Assembly (NCBI GenBank): GCA_003241695.1
Contig: QFPN01000003.1
Location: forward strand, 124,001-188,000
Length of the DNA stretch: 64,000 bases
Reading direction: 5' to 3'
Origin: Ancylobacter novellus
Lineage (GTDB): Bacteria; Pseudomonadota; Alphaproteobacteria; Rhizobiales; Methylopilaceae
Positions 40,992 through 49,296 of the stretch are shown here, in pieces. Numbering within the stretch: position 1 is the first letter of the stretch; each line of letters opens with the position of its first letter. The notes beneath the pieces are model-generated. The model searched no databases. It was not told the origin of the DNA and worked only from the letters and a program-made list of their open reading frames with translations. A program made the translations under genes and the position numbers.

Positions 40992-42056
40992 ATGACGAGA
41001 AGACGAGAACCGACTGCGGCCGTCGCCGCTGTCCTGCTGTGCGTTCCGGCGTTCGCGGACGCGACGCCCTCCTCACAGGAAGGAACGGTGCTGCGCGGCG
41101 CCTCGTTCAGAAGCATCGCGCTCGGACGTCCCCTTCAATATTCGCTCTATCTGCCGCCCGGCTACGACGCTCGCGACGAAACCCGCCGCTATCCGACGAT
41201 CTATCTTCTGCACGGATACGGCGGGACGGACGTCTCCTGGATCGATTCGGGGTTTCTGAAGGAGACCGCCGACCGGCTGATCGCCGAAGGGGCGTTGCCG
41301 CCCTCGATCATCGTCATGCCTTTCGCGCAGACAGGCTGGTATGTCGACAGCGCGGGAAGCGACGGCGCCGGGCGCTGGCAGACGGCGATCGTCGACGACC
41401 TCATCACCTATGTGGACGCGCGCTATCACACGGTCTCCGAAGGCGGCTCGCGAGCGATCGCGGGCCTGTCGATGGGCGGATACGGCGCGCTCCGCTTCGC
41501 TCTCATGCAGCCTGACGAATTCGTCGCAGCCGCAAGCCTCTCGGGAGCGATCTTCGCGGACGTAAAGAGCGCCGCCGACTTTCCCGAGTTCCAGCTCGCC
41601 TTGTTCGGACGCTCGTTCGGAAAGACTTTCGACCCAGAGGTCTTCAACGCCGACAGCCCCTGGCGCAGCCTTGCAGAAAACGCCGGCAACCCGTCGGAGG
41701 CGCCGGCGCTTTACATGAACGTCGGCGACAGGGACATTCCGATCCTCGCCGCCGGGAACGCAAAGTTCGTGGAAGCGCTGAAGGCCGCAGGCATTTCGGT
41801 GACCTTCTCGGTGTCGCCCGGCGGCCATGACTGGAAGCTCTGGGCCGAGCAGACGCCGAAGATGCTCGCTTTTCTCGGCGCTCGCCTGAAGCGCGGCGCG
41901 ACCGTCGCGCAAGACGGATCCGTCTCCGACGCGACGCGGGTCGCAGCCGGTCTGTCGACGCCCCACACGCTCGCCGCCGGCCTTGGCGAGACCGCCCCTC
42001 CACCGCCGCCCGCGCAGCCGCCGGCGGCGCCGAAACCGATCGTCGCGCGGCCCTGA
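40992..42056 (+). CDS. Exported esterase of the esterase D / PF00756 family
   Basis: 354 residues. A probable signal peptide (REPTAAVAAVLLCVPAFADA) precedes an alpha/beta-hydrolase domain: LQYSLYLPPGYDARDETRRYPTIYLLHGYGGTDVSWI, the nucleophile Ser in IAGLSMGGYGALRFAL, Asp in MNVGDRDIPIL and His in SPGGHDWKLW. The family covers S-formylglutathione hydrolases, feruloyl esterases and mycolyltransferases; an exported enzyme points to an ester hydrolase of envelope or external substrates. The C-terminal 50 residues are Pro/Ala-rich. It converges with folP. Confidence 0.85.
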   Translation: MTRRREPTAAVAAVLLCVPAFADATPSSQEGTVLRGASFRSIALGRPLQYSLYLPPGYDARDETRRYPTIYLLHGYGGTDVSWIDSGFLKETADRLIAEGALPPSIIVMPFAQTGWYVDSAGSDGAGRWQTAIVDDLITYVDARYHTVSEGGSRAIAGLSMGGYGALRFALMQPDEFVAAASLSGAIFADVKSAADFPEFQLALFGRSFGKTFDPEVFNADSPWRSLAENAGNPSEAPALYMNVGDRDIPILAAGNAKFVEALKAAGISVTFSVSPGGHDWKLWAEQTPKMLAFLGARLKRGATVAQDGSVSDATRVAAGLSTPHTLAAGLGETAPPPPPAQPPAAPKPIVARP

Positions 42057-42065
42057 GATCGCCGC

Positions 42066-42890
42066 TCAGGCTTGAAGCACGGCCTGAGCGACGAGCAGCG
42101 CGTCGCGATTTTCGCGGATGTCGTGGACCCGGAACATCACGGCGCCGCGCTCCCAGCCGATCACCGCGGTCGCGACCGTGCCGAAGGTCCGCTCTTTGGG
42201 CTCGCGTGGAATGATGTGCCCGATGAGCGACTTGCGCGACGTTCCGAGCAGCACGGGGAAGCCCATGGCCGCAAGCGCGTCGACCCGGCGGATCGCGATC
42301 AGGTTCTGCTCCACGGTCTTGCCGAAGCCCACTCCCGGATCGAGCGCGATGGCGCGGTCCGGAATCCCCGCCCGCTGCGCGATTTCGATCGAGCGCCCGA
42401 GGAAACGCTTCATGTCCTCAACGATGTCGAGCGAGGGATCGACCTCGGTGCGGTGATGCATCACGCAGACCGGCGCGCCGTGCTCGGCCGCGACGCGCGC
42501 GATGTCAGGATCGCGCTGCAGGCCCCAGACGTCGTTGACGATTTCCGCGCCGGCTTCGAGGGCTGCGGCCGCGACCTTCGCCTTCATGGTGTCGATCGAG
42601 ATCGGCGCCCGCAGCGCGGCCCTGAGCGCGCGGATGGCGGGAACGACCCGCCGGACCTCTTCCTCCGCGTCGACCGGCGTATGGCCCGGTCGGGTCGACT
42701 CGCCGCCGACGTCGATCACGTCGGCGCCCTCCGCCTCCATGGCTCGGGCGTGCGCCACGGCCGTCTCGACCGCCTCGAACCGGCCGCCGTCCGAAAAGGA
42801 ATCCGGCGTGACGTTGAGGATGCCCATGATCCGCGGTCCGCCGGCGCGGTCGAACAGGCTGGCGGTCGCGAAGGGAACGGGGGCGGACAT
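42066..42890 (-). CDS. folP: Dihydropteroate synthase
   Basis: 274 residues from MSAPVPFATASLF; an in-frame ATG at 42926 is a second possible start, but GAAGG precedes the chosen one. It joins p-aminobenzoate to the pterin pyrophosphate in folate synthesis and is the sulfonamide target. Motifs are IMGILNVTPDSFSDGG, DVIDVGGESTRPG, ISIDTMKAKVAAAALEAGAEIVNDV, ALDPGVGFGKTVEQN, LLGTSRKSLIG and VHDIRENRDALLV. Complete. No other folate gene is adjacent, unlike the folP-folB-folK cluster of many Rhizobiales. Confidence 0.96.
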   Translation of the reverse strand: MSAPVPFATASLFDRAGGPRIMGILNVTPDSFSDGGRFEAVETAVAHARAMEAEGADVIDVGGESTRPGHTPVDAEEEVRRVVPAIRALRAALRAPISIDTMKAKVAAAALEAGAEIVNDVWGLQRDPDIARVAAEHGAPVCVMHHRTEVDPSLDIVEDMKRFLGRSIEIAQRAGIPDRAIALDPGVGFGKTVEQNLIAIRRVDALAAMGFPVLLGTSRKSLIGHIIPREPKERTFGTVATAVIGWERGAVMFRVHDIRENRDALLVAQAVLQA

Positions 42891-42979
42891 GCGGAAAGCC
42901 TTCGGATGCGTCGCGGAGGCCGCCATGAGGCGGGACCGCACGCTTAAAGAAGTTCGCGACTGCGCGCGAGCGCCGACGA

Positions 42980-43387
42980 TCAGTAGGTCATCACGGCGGG
43001 AAGCGTCTTGGCCTGCGCGATCCAGGCGGCGACGCGCTTCTCGGACGGCGGCGCGCGCACGAGGTTCCTCCGCGCGTTGAGCTCCGCCATCGTCCGGGTG
43101 AGGTTCTGGACGTTCCGACTTCTGAGGCTCTTCACGGTGTCGACCCCCGCGGCCTCGAGCAGTTCGGCGTATTCCTCGCCCACGCCCTTCAGGCGCATGA
43201 GGTCCGCGATGTTGGCGAAGCGGAGAATCATCGTCTCGGCGATGCCCGACGATGACGCGAGCGCCTTGCGGCCGCGCGGATCCTTGGCGCGTTCGAGCAA
43301 CGTGGCGGTTGTTCTGACGCCGACGGATTTCAACCGTCCCTCGAACTCCGGACAGACGCCCTCGATCTTGGCGATTGGATAGACCAC
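42980..43387 (-). CDS. DUF4332 helix-hairpin-helix protein
   Basis: 135 residues from a GTG with GGGGGG upstream. The sequence VYPIAKIEGVCPEFEGRLKSVGVRTTATLLERAKDPRGRKALASSSGIAETMILRFANIADLMRLKGVGEEYAELLEAAGVDTVKSLRSRNVQNLTRTMAELN has two helix-hairpin-helix units (IEGV..., LKGVGEEYAELLEAAGV) that define the DUF4332 family. Related to DNA-binding HhH domains, but the cellular role is unknown. It is on the same strand as folP, 90 bases upstream, and may be co-transcribed. Confidence 0.88.
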   Translation of the reverse strand: MVYPIAKIEGVCPEFEGRLKSVGVRTTATLLERAKDPRGRKALASSSGIAETMILRFANIADLMRLKGVGEEYAELLEAAGVDTVKSLRSRNVQNLTRTMAELNARRNLVRAPPSEKRVAAWIAQAKTLPAVMTY

Positions 43388-43501
43388 CTTCCGCCCCCCG
43401 GCGTTCGATCGCGCTCGAACGTGCCCCAGGATGACGCGGGGCCAGACGCGTCGCTTCTCGCGACGCCATGCAAGATTGGGGCGAACCGGCGCCCAACTTC
43501 C

Positions 43502-43870
43502 TCAAACGAACGCTTCAAGCCCCGGAACGGCGCCGACGATGCGGCCCGTGGTCTCTTCTCCCACCGTCTCGCGCGAATGGGCCAGCAGTTCCTTCGTGAC
43601 GATCTGCACCTCTCCGCCCGAGAGTCCGGCGGCGGTGAGCGCGTGATAGGCGGCCATGGCGCCGAAACCGGCGTAGCCGCCGGCGCTCTCCTGCGCGCTG
43701 CGGCCCTGCTCCAGCGCCTCGTCAGCGCCGGGAATGGACTCGATGAGCTGCTTCACCGCATCCGCTGGCGCTTCCTTGTCGAGAAAGGCCAGGATCGTCC
43801 TGATCGCGGTCGCGGCCTTTTCGCGATCCATGCCGGCCGCCGCCGACAGGCGGGTCACGAGGTCTTCCAT
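43502..43870 (-). CDS. DUF2780/DUF2267-like small helical protein
   Basis: 122 residues, MEDLVTRLSAAAGMDREKAATAIRTILAFLDKEAPADAVKQLIESIPGADEALEQG..., with GGGAG upstream. The N-terminal half matches the helical pattern of DUF2267/DUF2780 proteins (internal helix pairs ending in a PGADEAL turn). The second half (GGYAGFGAMAAYHALTAAGLSGGEVQIVTKELLAHSRETVGEETTGRIVGAVPGLEAFV) resembles DUF2780. Cytoplasmic, function unknown. It is divergent from the HerA-like ATPase gene. Confidence 0.7.
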   Translation of the reverse strand: MEDLVTRLSAAAGMDREKAATAIRTILAFLDKEAPADAVKQLIESIPGADEALEQGRSAQESAGGYAGFGAMAAYHALTAAGLSGGEVQIVTKELLAHSRETVGEETTGRIVGAVPGLEAFV

Positions 43871-44021
43871 TATCGGGCGTCTCCCCCGCGGATTTTGTTT
43901 TCGGGCGCATAGTAGGCGGCGGCGGAACGATGACAAGCGCCCGCATCGCCACGGCCCGGCTTGTCTCCGCCCGGCGCCCGCGTCACAAATCCCGCCTGAC
44001 CCGGCGACGAGGAAAGCCTGC

Positions 44022-45581
44022 ATGCTCGAGGACGGCAAGATCTTCATCGGCGCCAGCGTCGACTCTTCGGGCGCGCTCGTGAAGGGCGAGTATCTGGAGC
44101 TGCGGCTCGCGAACCGGCACGGGCTCGTCACCGGCGCGACCGGCACCGGCAAGACGGTCACGCTGCAGGTGCTCGCCGAAGGCTTTTCCGACGCCGGCGT
44201 CGCGGTCTTCGCCGCGGACGTCAAGGGCGACCTCTCGGGCGTCGCCGAGAAGGGCGAGCCGAAGGACTTCCTCGTCAAGCGCGCCGAGGAGGTCGGGCTC
44301 AAGCCCTACGTCAACGACGCTTTCCCCGTGACCTTCTGGGACCTGTTCGGCGAACAGGGCCATCCGATCCGCGCCACCATCTCCGAAATGGGGCCGCTGC
44401 TGCTCGCGCGGCTGATGAACCTCAACGACACGCAGGAAGGCGTGCTGAACATCGTGTTCCGCGTCGCCGACGAGCAGGGCCTTCTGCTGCTGGACCTGAA
44501 GGATCTTCAGGCGCTGCTGAACTACGTCGCCGAGAACGCCGCCGAGCTGACGACAAAATACGGCAACGTCGCCAAGGCGACCGTCGGCGCGGTCCAGCGG
44601 CAGCTTCTGGTGCTCGAACAACAGGGCGGCGCGAAGTTCTTCGGCGAGCCCGCGCTCGCGCTCACCGACCTCATCCGCACGAGCCGCGACGGCAAGGGGA
44701 TGATCAACATCCTCGCGGCCGACAAGCTGATGGGCAGCCCCCGGCTCTACGCCACGTTCCTGCTGTGGCTGCTGTCGGAGCTGTTCGAGGAACTGCCCGA
44801 GGTCGGCGATCCGGACAAGCCGAAGCTCGTGTTCTTCTTCGACGAGGCCCACCTGCTGTTCGACGAGGCGCCCAAGGCGCTGGTCGACAAGGTCGAACAG
44901 GTCGTGCGCCTGATCCGCTCGAAGGGCGTCGGCGTCTATTTCGTGACCCAGAACCCGCTCGACGTGCCCGAAACCGTGGCGGGCCAGCTCGGCAACCGCG
45001 TGCAGCACGCGCTCAGAGCCTACACGCCGCGGGAGCAGAAGGCGGTGCGCGCCGCCGCCGAAACCTTCCGCCCGAACCCGAAGCTCAAGACCGCTCAGGT
45101 GATCATGGAGCTCGGCGTCGGCGAGGCTCTGGTCTCCACCCTCGAGGGCAAGGGCGCGCCCTCGATCGTCGAGCGCACGCTGATCCGGCCGCCCGCCGCT
45201 CGCATCGGGCCGGTCAGCCCGGAGGAGCGGAGCGCCATCATGCGGAACTCGTCCATGGCCGGACGCTACGACACCACGATCGACCGCGAGTCGGCCTACG
45301 AGATGCTGACGAAACGCGCCGAGGACAAAGCCGTGGTCGAGGCCGACGCCGGCGGCGGCGGGATCGGCGGCATGTTCGACACGATCTTCGGCGGCGCGTC
45401 GGGACGCTCCAAGACGCTCAATCCGGGACAGCGCGTCGCCCGCGAGGTGACCCGCACGATCGTCAACCAGACAGTCGGCAACGTCGCGGCCTCGATCGGG
45501 AAGTCCGTCGCCGGCTCCGTCGGCGGCTCCGTCGGACGGGCGCTGGTGCGCGGCGTTCTGGGCAGCCTCCTCAAGCGGTGA
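44022..45581 (+). CDS. HerA/DUF853-type ATPase
   Basis: 519 residues from an ATG with GAGGAAA upstream. Walker A is GATGTGKTVTL (about residues 37-47) after RHGLVT, and Walker B is KLVFFFDEAHLLFDEAP (about 267-283). AADVKGDLSG, LIRSKGVGVYFVTQNPLDVPETVAGQLGNRVQHALRAYTP and GVGEALVSTLEGKGAPS are diagnostic of the DUF853 group of HerA-FtsK superfamily ATPases. The C-terminal 90 residues contain Gly-rich repeats (SVAGSVGGSVGRALVRGVLGSLLKR). Likely a DNA-translocating hexamer, but the biological role is unknown. NurA is absent. Confidence 0.93.
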   Translation: MLEDGKIFIGASVDSSGALVKGEYLELRLANRHGLVTGATGTGKTVTLQVLAEGFSDAGVAVFAADVKGDLSGVAEKGEPKDFLVKRAEEVGLKPYVNDAFPVTFWDLFGEQGHPIRATISEMGPLLLARLMNLNDTQEGVLNIVFRVADEQGLLLLDLKDLQALLNYVAENAAELTTKYGNVAKATVGAVQRQLLVLEQQGGAKFFGEPALALTDLIRTSRDGKGMINILAADKLMGSPRLYATFLLWLLSELFEELPEVGDPDKPKLVFFFDEAHLLFDEAPKALVDKVEQVVRLIRSKGVGVYFVTQNPLDVPETVAGQLGNRVQHALRAYTPREQKAVRAAAETFRPNPKLKTAQVIMELGVGEALVSTLEGKGAPSIVERTLIRPPAARIGPVSPEERSAIMRNSSMAGRYDTTIDRESAYEMLTKRAEDKAVVEADAGGGGIGGMFDTIFGGASGRSKTLNPGQRVAREVTRTIVNQTVGNVAASIGKSVAGSVGGSVGRALVRGVLGSLLKR

Positions 45582-45613
45582 GGCGGCATTGCGAGGGGAC
45601 GGCGGACGCGCTA

Positions 45614-45640
45614 TCTACACTTCTGCAATCGGAGTGTAGA
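45614..45640. promoter_or_regulatory. VapBC operator (inverted repeat)
   Basis: TCTACACT (45614-45621) and AGTGTAGA (45633-45640) form a perfect 8-bp inverted repeat around an 11-base spacer, ending 2 bases before the vapB start. Toxin-antitoxin complexes typically autorepress at such sites. Confidence 0.7.
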
Positions 45641-45642
45641 CG

Positions 45643-45888
45643 ATGGCGTTTCACGTGCGAGACCCTGAGACGGATCGCGTCGTCCGCGAGCTTGCGTCGA
45701 CGAAAGGCGTGACCCTGACCGAGGCGATACGGAGCGCCTGCGAAAGCGCTCTGGCTGACGCCGCGCGTTCGGCCGGCAGAGACGACCTGAAAGCACGGCT
45801 CAAAGCGATCAGAGATCGCGTCGCGGCTTATCCTGACAACGGCGTCGCGATAGACAAGGCGTTCTATGACGCCCTCAATGATGAGTAG
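45643..45888 (+). CDS. vapB: VapB-like antitoxin
   Basis: 81 residues: MAFHVRDPETDRVVRELASTKGVTLTEAIRSACESALADAARSAGRDDLKARLKAIRDRVAAYPDNGVAIDKAFYDALNDE. The N-terminal half is the ribbon-helix-helix-like DNA-binding part of the PSK (Rv0623) antitoxin family; the acidic C-terminus with a KAFYDALNDE end should block the toxin. CGGAG precedes the ATG, and the operator ends next to it. The toxin gene overlaps its 3' end. It should bind DNA as a dimer, together with the toxin. Confidence 0.85.
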   Translation: MAFHVRDPETDRVVRELASTKGVTLTEAIRSACESALADAARSAGRDDLKARLKAIRDRVAAYPDNGVAIDKAFYDALNDE

Positions 45889-46285
45889 CCCCGTTTTCGT
45901 CGACGCTTCGGTGATCGCCGCGATTTTGCTGAACGAGGCGGACGCGGAAGTCCTCGAAGACCGTATTGTGGACAGTTCGAAGCGGCTGACCTCCGCGGTC
46001 GCCGTGTTCGAAGCGACGCTCGCCATCTCGAACAGAAAGGTCCAGCCGATCGTGGTCGCCCAGACCGCGGTGATGGACTACGTGCTGACGTTTCGCATGA
46101 AGATCATCGAAATCGACGCCGAGATCGGCCGCCTGGCGCTCGACGCCCGGTCGCGCTACGGCAAGGGAACGGGGCATCCGGCCCGCCTCAACATGGGCGA
46201 CTGTTTCGCCTATGCCTGCGCCAAGGCGCACGGCGTCGCCCTGCTCTACAAGGGCGACGACTTCGTCCATACCGACCTCGCCTGA
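45878..46285 (+). CDS. vapC: VapC-like PIN-domain ribonuclease toxin
   Basis: 135 residues starting at ATG 45878 (a second ATG follows directly; a third at 45866 is possible). It overlaps vapB by about 11 bases. PIN-domain acidic residues are visible: Asp in SPVFVDASVIAAIL, Glu in VAVFEATLAI, Asp in RLNMGDCFAYACAK, and Asp in LLYKGDDFVHTDL. Such proteins cut tRNA or rRNA when free of antitoxin. G+C is like the surroundings, so there is no sign of recent transfer. The catalytic set is complete. Confidence 0.92.
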   Translation: MMSSPVFVDASVIAAILLNEADAEVLEDRIVDSSKRLTSAVAVFEATLAISNRKVQPIVVAQTAVMDYVLTFRMKIIEIDAEIGRLALDARSRYGKGTGHPARLNMGDCFAYACAKAHGVALLYKGDDFVHTDLA

Positions 46286-46317
46286 CCATCAGGCCGAAGC
46301 TTCACCGGAGGACAGCC

Positions 46318-47700
46318 ATGTCCGACCTCGACCGCGCGCTCGCAGCCGCTGACGCCGGGCTCGAAAAGAGCCTCGAACGCCTGTTCGCGCTCCTGAAGAT
46401 TCCCTCGATCTCCACCGATCCCGCCTATCGCCACGGTTGCCGCGAGGCCGCCGACTGGCTGAAGCGCGACCTCGCTTCCCTCGGCTTCGACGCCGCGCTG
46501 CGCGAGACCCCGGGTCATCCGATCGTGCTCGCGAAGAGGCCTAAGCCGGCAGGGCCGCACGTGCTGTTCTACGGCCATTACGACGTGCAGCCCGTTGATC
46601 CGCTGGACAAATGGGAGACGCCGCCCTTCGAGCCGAAGATCGCCGAAACCCGGGAGGGCAAGAAGATCATCCTCGGCCGCGGTTCCAGCGACGACAAGGG
46701 CCAGGTGATGACCTTCGTCGAGGCATGCCGCGCGTGGAAGGCCGCGACCGGCGAGCTTCCGGTCGGCGTCACGCTGATGATCGAGGGCGAGGAAGAGTGC
46801 GGCTCCATCAACCTCTCTGCCTTTCTCGACGAGGCGAAGGACGAGCTCGCAGCCGACGCGGCGCTCGTCTGCGACACGACGATGTGGGCCGAAGGCAGGC
46901 CCGCCATCACCTCGTCGCTGCGCGGCCTGATCTATGAGGAGGTGACGGTCAAGGCGGCGAACCGCGACCTCCATTCCGGCATGTATGGCGGAGCCGCGCG
47001 GAACCCGCTGCACGTCCTGTCGGCGATCGTAGCCGCGCTTCACGACGACGCCGGCCGGGTGACGCTTCCCGGCTTCTACGACGGCGTCGCCGAGACGCCC
47101 GAGGAGATGCGCGAGCAATGGCGCGCGCTCGGCCTCGACGCGGCGAGCCTGCTCGGTCCCGTCGGCCTGTCGGAGCCCGCCGGCGAGCGCGACCGCATGG
47201 TGATCGAGCAGATCCAGTCGCGCCCGACCTGCGACGTGAACGGCATGTGGGGCGGCTACACCGGCGCCGGCGCGAAGACGGTGATCGCGGCCGAAGCCCA
47301 CGCCAAGATCTCGTTCCGCCTCGTCGGCGATCAGGATCCCGCAGCAATCCGCCAGGCGTTCCGCGCCTTCGTGCGCGATCGTATCCCGGCGGACTGCTCG
47401 GTCTCTTTCGACGGCCACAAGGGCTCACGCGCGATCCAGGTGCCGATCGACAGCCCGGCCCTCAGCCGAACGCGCGCCGCGCTCGAAGCGGAATGGGGCG
47501 TCGCCCCCGTGACGATCGGCATGGGGGGCTCGATCCCCGTGGTCGGCGACTTCAAGAAGACGCTCGGCCTCGACACGCTGCTCGTCGGCTTCGCGCTCGA
47601 CGATGACCGCATTCATTCGCCGAACGAAAAATACGACCTCGAGAGTTTCCGGAAGGGCATGCGGTCCTGGATCCGCATTCTCGGCGCGCTCGGCGCGTGA
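46318..47700 (+). CDS. M20 family dipeptidase/peptidase
   Basis: 460 residues with a perfect GGAGG site. A zinc peptidase of the CNDP-like M20 group. Metal ligands and catalytic residues can be placed: His in LFYGHYDVQPVDP, Asp in ILGRGSSDDKGQ, Glu pair in MIEGEEECGSIN, Asp in CDTTMWAEGRP and His in DDRIHSPNEKYD. The dimerisation lid lies in the middle (NRDLHSGMYGGAARNP, GAKTVIAAEAHAKISFRL). No signal peptide, so cytoplasmic. It cleaves small peptides; the exact substrate is unknown. The gene follows vapBC by 32 bases. Confidence 0.93.
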   Translation: MSDLDRALAAADAGLEKSLERLFALLKIPSISTDPAYRHGCREAADWLKRDLASLGFDAALRETPGHPIVLAKRPKPAGPHVLFYGHYDVQPVDPLDKWETPPFEPKIAETREGKKIILGRGSSDDKGQVMTFVEACRAWKAATGELPVGVTLMIEGEEECGSINLSAFLDEAKDELAADAALVCDTTMWAEGRPAITSSLRGLIYEEVTVKAANRDLHSGMYGGAARNPLHVLSAIVAALHDDAGRVTLPGFYDGVAETPEEMREQWRALGLDAASLLGPVGLSEPAGERDRMVIEQIQSRPTCDVNGMWGGYTGAGAKTVIAAEAHAKISFRLVGDQDPAAIRQAFRAFVRDRIPADCSVSFDGHKGSRAIQVPIDSPALSRTRAALEAEWGVAPVTIGMGGSIPVVGDFKKTLGLDTLLVGFALDDDRIHSPNEKYDLESFRKGMRSWIRILGALGA

Positions 47701-47999
47701 ACCCCGCCGAAACGGCGGCAAATCATTTGTGCATTGCACGCGAATTGGTCTGGCCGTTCACGACGACGGGCCCATTCGTGCGTCTGAACCCCTTCGGAAA
47801 CGAGGGCGAAGAGCGCAGTTCAGGCATCGTTAAAGCCCGTTAACCAACTGAGTCGTCGAAGCAACACCCACGACTTTCGTCGGCAGACCTAACGGGCTTG
47901 TGAGCCCGGCAGGGCGCCATTTTCTGAACGTTCGTTCATACTGCGACGCAGCAGACGCGGCCGTGCGGGGCGCGTCGTTTGCGGGAAAGGCGTCGCACC
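47701..47999. other. Intergenic region upstream of the beta-barrel gene
   Basis: 299 bases without a gene. A CCGCCG/CGGCGG hairpin lies 2-17 bases after the peptidase stop. TTAA-N6-TTAAC at 47829-47844 resembles a CtrA box with one base less spacing. A GAACGTTCGTTC palindrome-like stretch is at 47926-47937. Confidence 0.35.
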
Positions 48000-49019
48000 A
48001 TGATCGTCAAGGCGCGCCGCGCCGGGCTTCGGTTCGGCGTGATCGGACTCGTTTTTGCTCTCGCGACCCCGTGGGCTGGGGCGGACGAGCAGGATCTTCG
48101 CACGACGCAGGTCCTGCTCGAGGGGCCGTTGTTTCTTTCGATGGCCGAAGTCGACGCCGCCTTCGCCCGTCTCGACGCAGACCGCGCGGCGGCCAAGGGT
48201 GCGATCCCGAACGCCATGACGTATTTCGAATCCGGCGGCGCCGGCTTCGGCCAGAGCGAACGCGCCGGCCGCATCGGCTCCGGCGGCTCCGCAACGCAGA
48301 TGCGCGTCGGAGCTGACCGAGAGGTGCGTCCGGGCGTCGTGGTCGGGGCCATGGCGAGCGTCGGCTTCGGCAGCCTCGGCTCGGGCGACCTCGGCGCGAC
48401 CGCGCTCGGGCGTCATGCGGACTTCTATGCGAAGTTCACCGAAGGCGCTCTCTTCGCCAAGGCGCTGGTGGGCGCCTCCCAGTTCGGCTTCAACGCGATC
48501 GAGCGCGGCGCCGCCGGACCCCAGTGCCGCGCCGACGCGTCCGGCCTGGTCGCCCGCGCGGCAGGCCAGATCGGCGGCTCGACCCGGATCGGCGGCGTAA
48601 CCATGACGCCGACCGTGACCGTCACCGCGCTTGGCGACAGGCTGTCCGGCTATTCGGAGCGAGGCGCGAACGGAGCGCGTTTCGCGAGCCGCATGGGCGC
48701 CGCGACGATCGGGGCGGTCCGCCTCGCGGGCTCCCGCTCGGTGCGGATCGACCCGAAACACAAGCTCAAGATCGAGGCCTTCGTGGCCGCCGAAGAGGTC
48801 GTCGGCTTCCGCGCGAGCGACCTCAAGGCGACGGTCGCCGGCGAACGCGTGCGCGCCGTCGCTCTGGGCGGCGCGCCGACAGGCCGCGGGCTCGTGGGCG
48901 GCCTTGGCCTCGGGACCTCGCTGATGGACGGCGTCACGCTCCAGGTGAACTACGACTACGGCCGCCGCGACGGCGTCTCCACCCGCACGACGCGGGGGCG
49001 GATCGGCGTGTCGTTCTGA
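48000..49019 (+). CDS. Outer-membrane autotransporter-like beta-barrel protein
   Basis: 339 residues. A signal peptide (AGLRFGVIGLVFALATPWAGA) is followed by a short N-terminal helical part and then a barrel of alternating strands ending in the classical C-terminal outer-membrane signature (TTRGRIGVSF with terminal Phe). Repeated GxxVGAMASVGFGSLG, GALFAKALVGASQFGF, IGGVTMTPTVTVTALGDRLSGYSERG and VTLQVNYDYGRRDGVSTRTTRGRIGVSF fit the autotransporter beta-domain family. There is no large passenger domain, so it may be a porin-like or orphan translocator. Start chosen for the signal peptide. Confidence 0.78.
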   Translation: MIVKARRAGLRFGVIGLVFALATPWAGADEQDLRTTQVLLEGPLFLSMAEVDAAFARLDADRAAAKGAIPNAMTYFESGGAGFGQSERAGRIGSGGSATQMRVGADREVRPGVVVGAMASVGFGSLGSGDLGATALGRHADFYAKFTEGALFAKALVGASQFGFNAIERGAAGPQCRADASGLVARAAGQIGGSTRIGGVTMTPTVTVTALGDRLSGYSERGANGARFASRMGAATIGAVRLAGSRSVRIDPKHKLKIEAFVAAEEVVGFRASDLKATVAGERVRAVALGGAPTGRGLVGGLGLGTSLMDGVTLQVNYDYGRRDGVSTRTTRGRIGVSF

Positions 49020-49296
49020 AAGACGCGCTGCCGGCATTTGCATCGGCCATCCATGAGCTGGCCTCGCCCTGAACGCAGGCTTTGGCCGAACGCCTCGCGC
49101 GCGACAATTTCCAGACGTCTTCTCTGAAGCCGACATATCGATTGCGGGCGGCAGGCCGCGCCGCTTCCTTACCGGCGCATGCGCCCTTTCGCCTCTCGTC
49201 TCCCGGACGGACGACGCGGCCGCTTAATCCGATTGTCCAAGATGGCGCAGGATTGAGCCTGTGGCAGGGTGGCGCCGCATTGCAGCAGAGATAACG

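Noticed and set aside
47829..47844. CtrA box before the beta-barrel gene
   Set aside because: The two half sites are six bases apart instead of seven.
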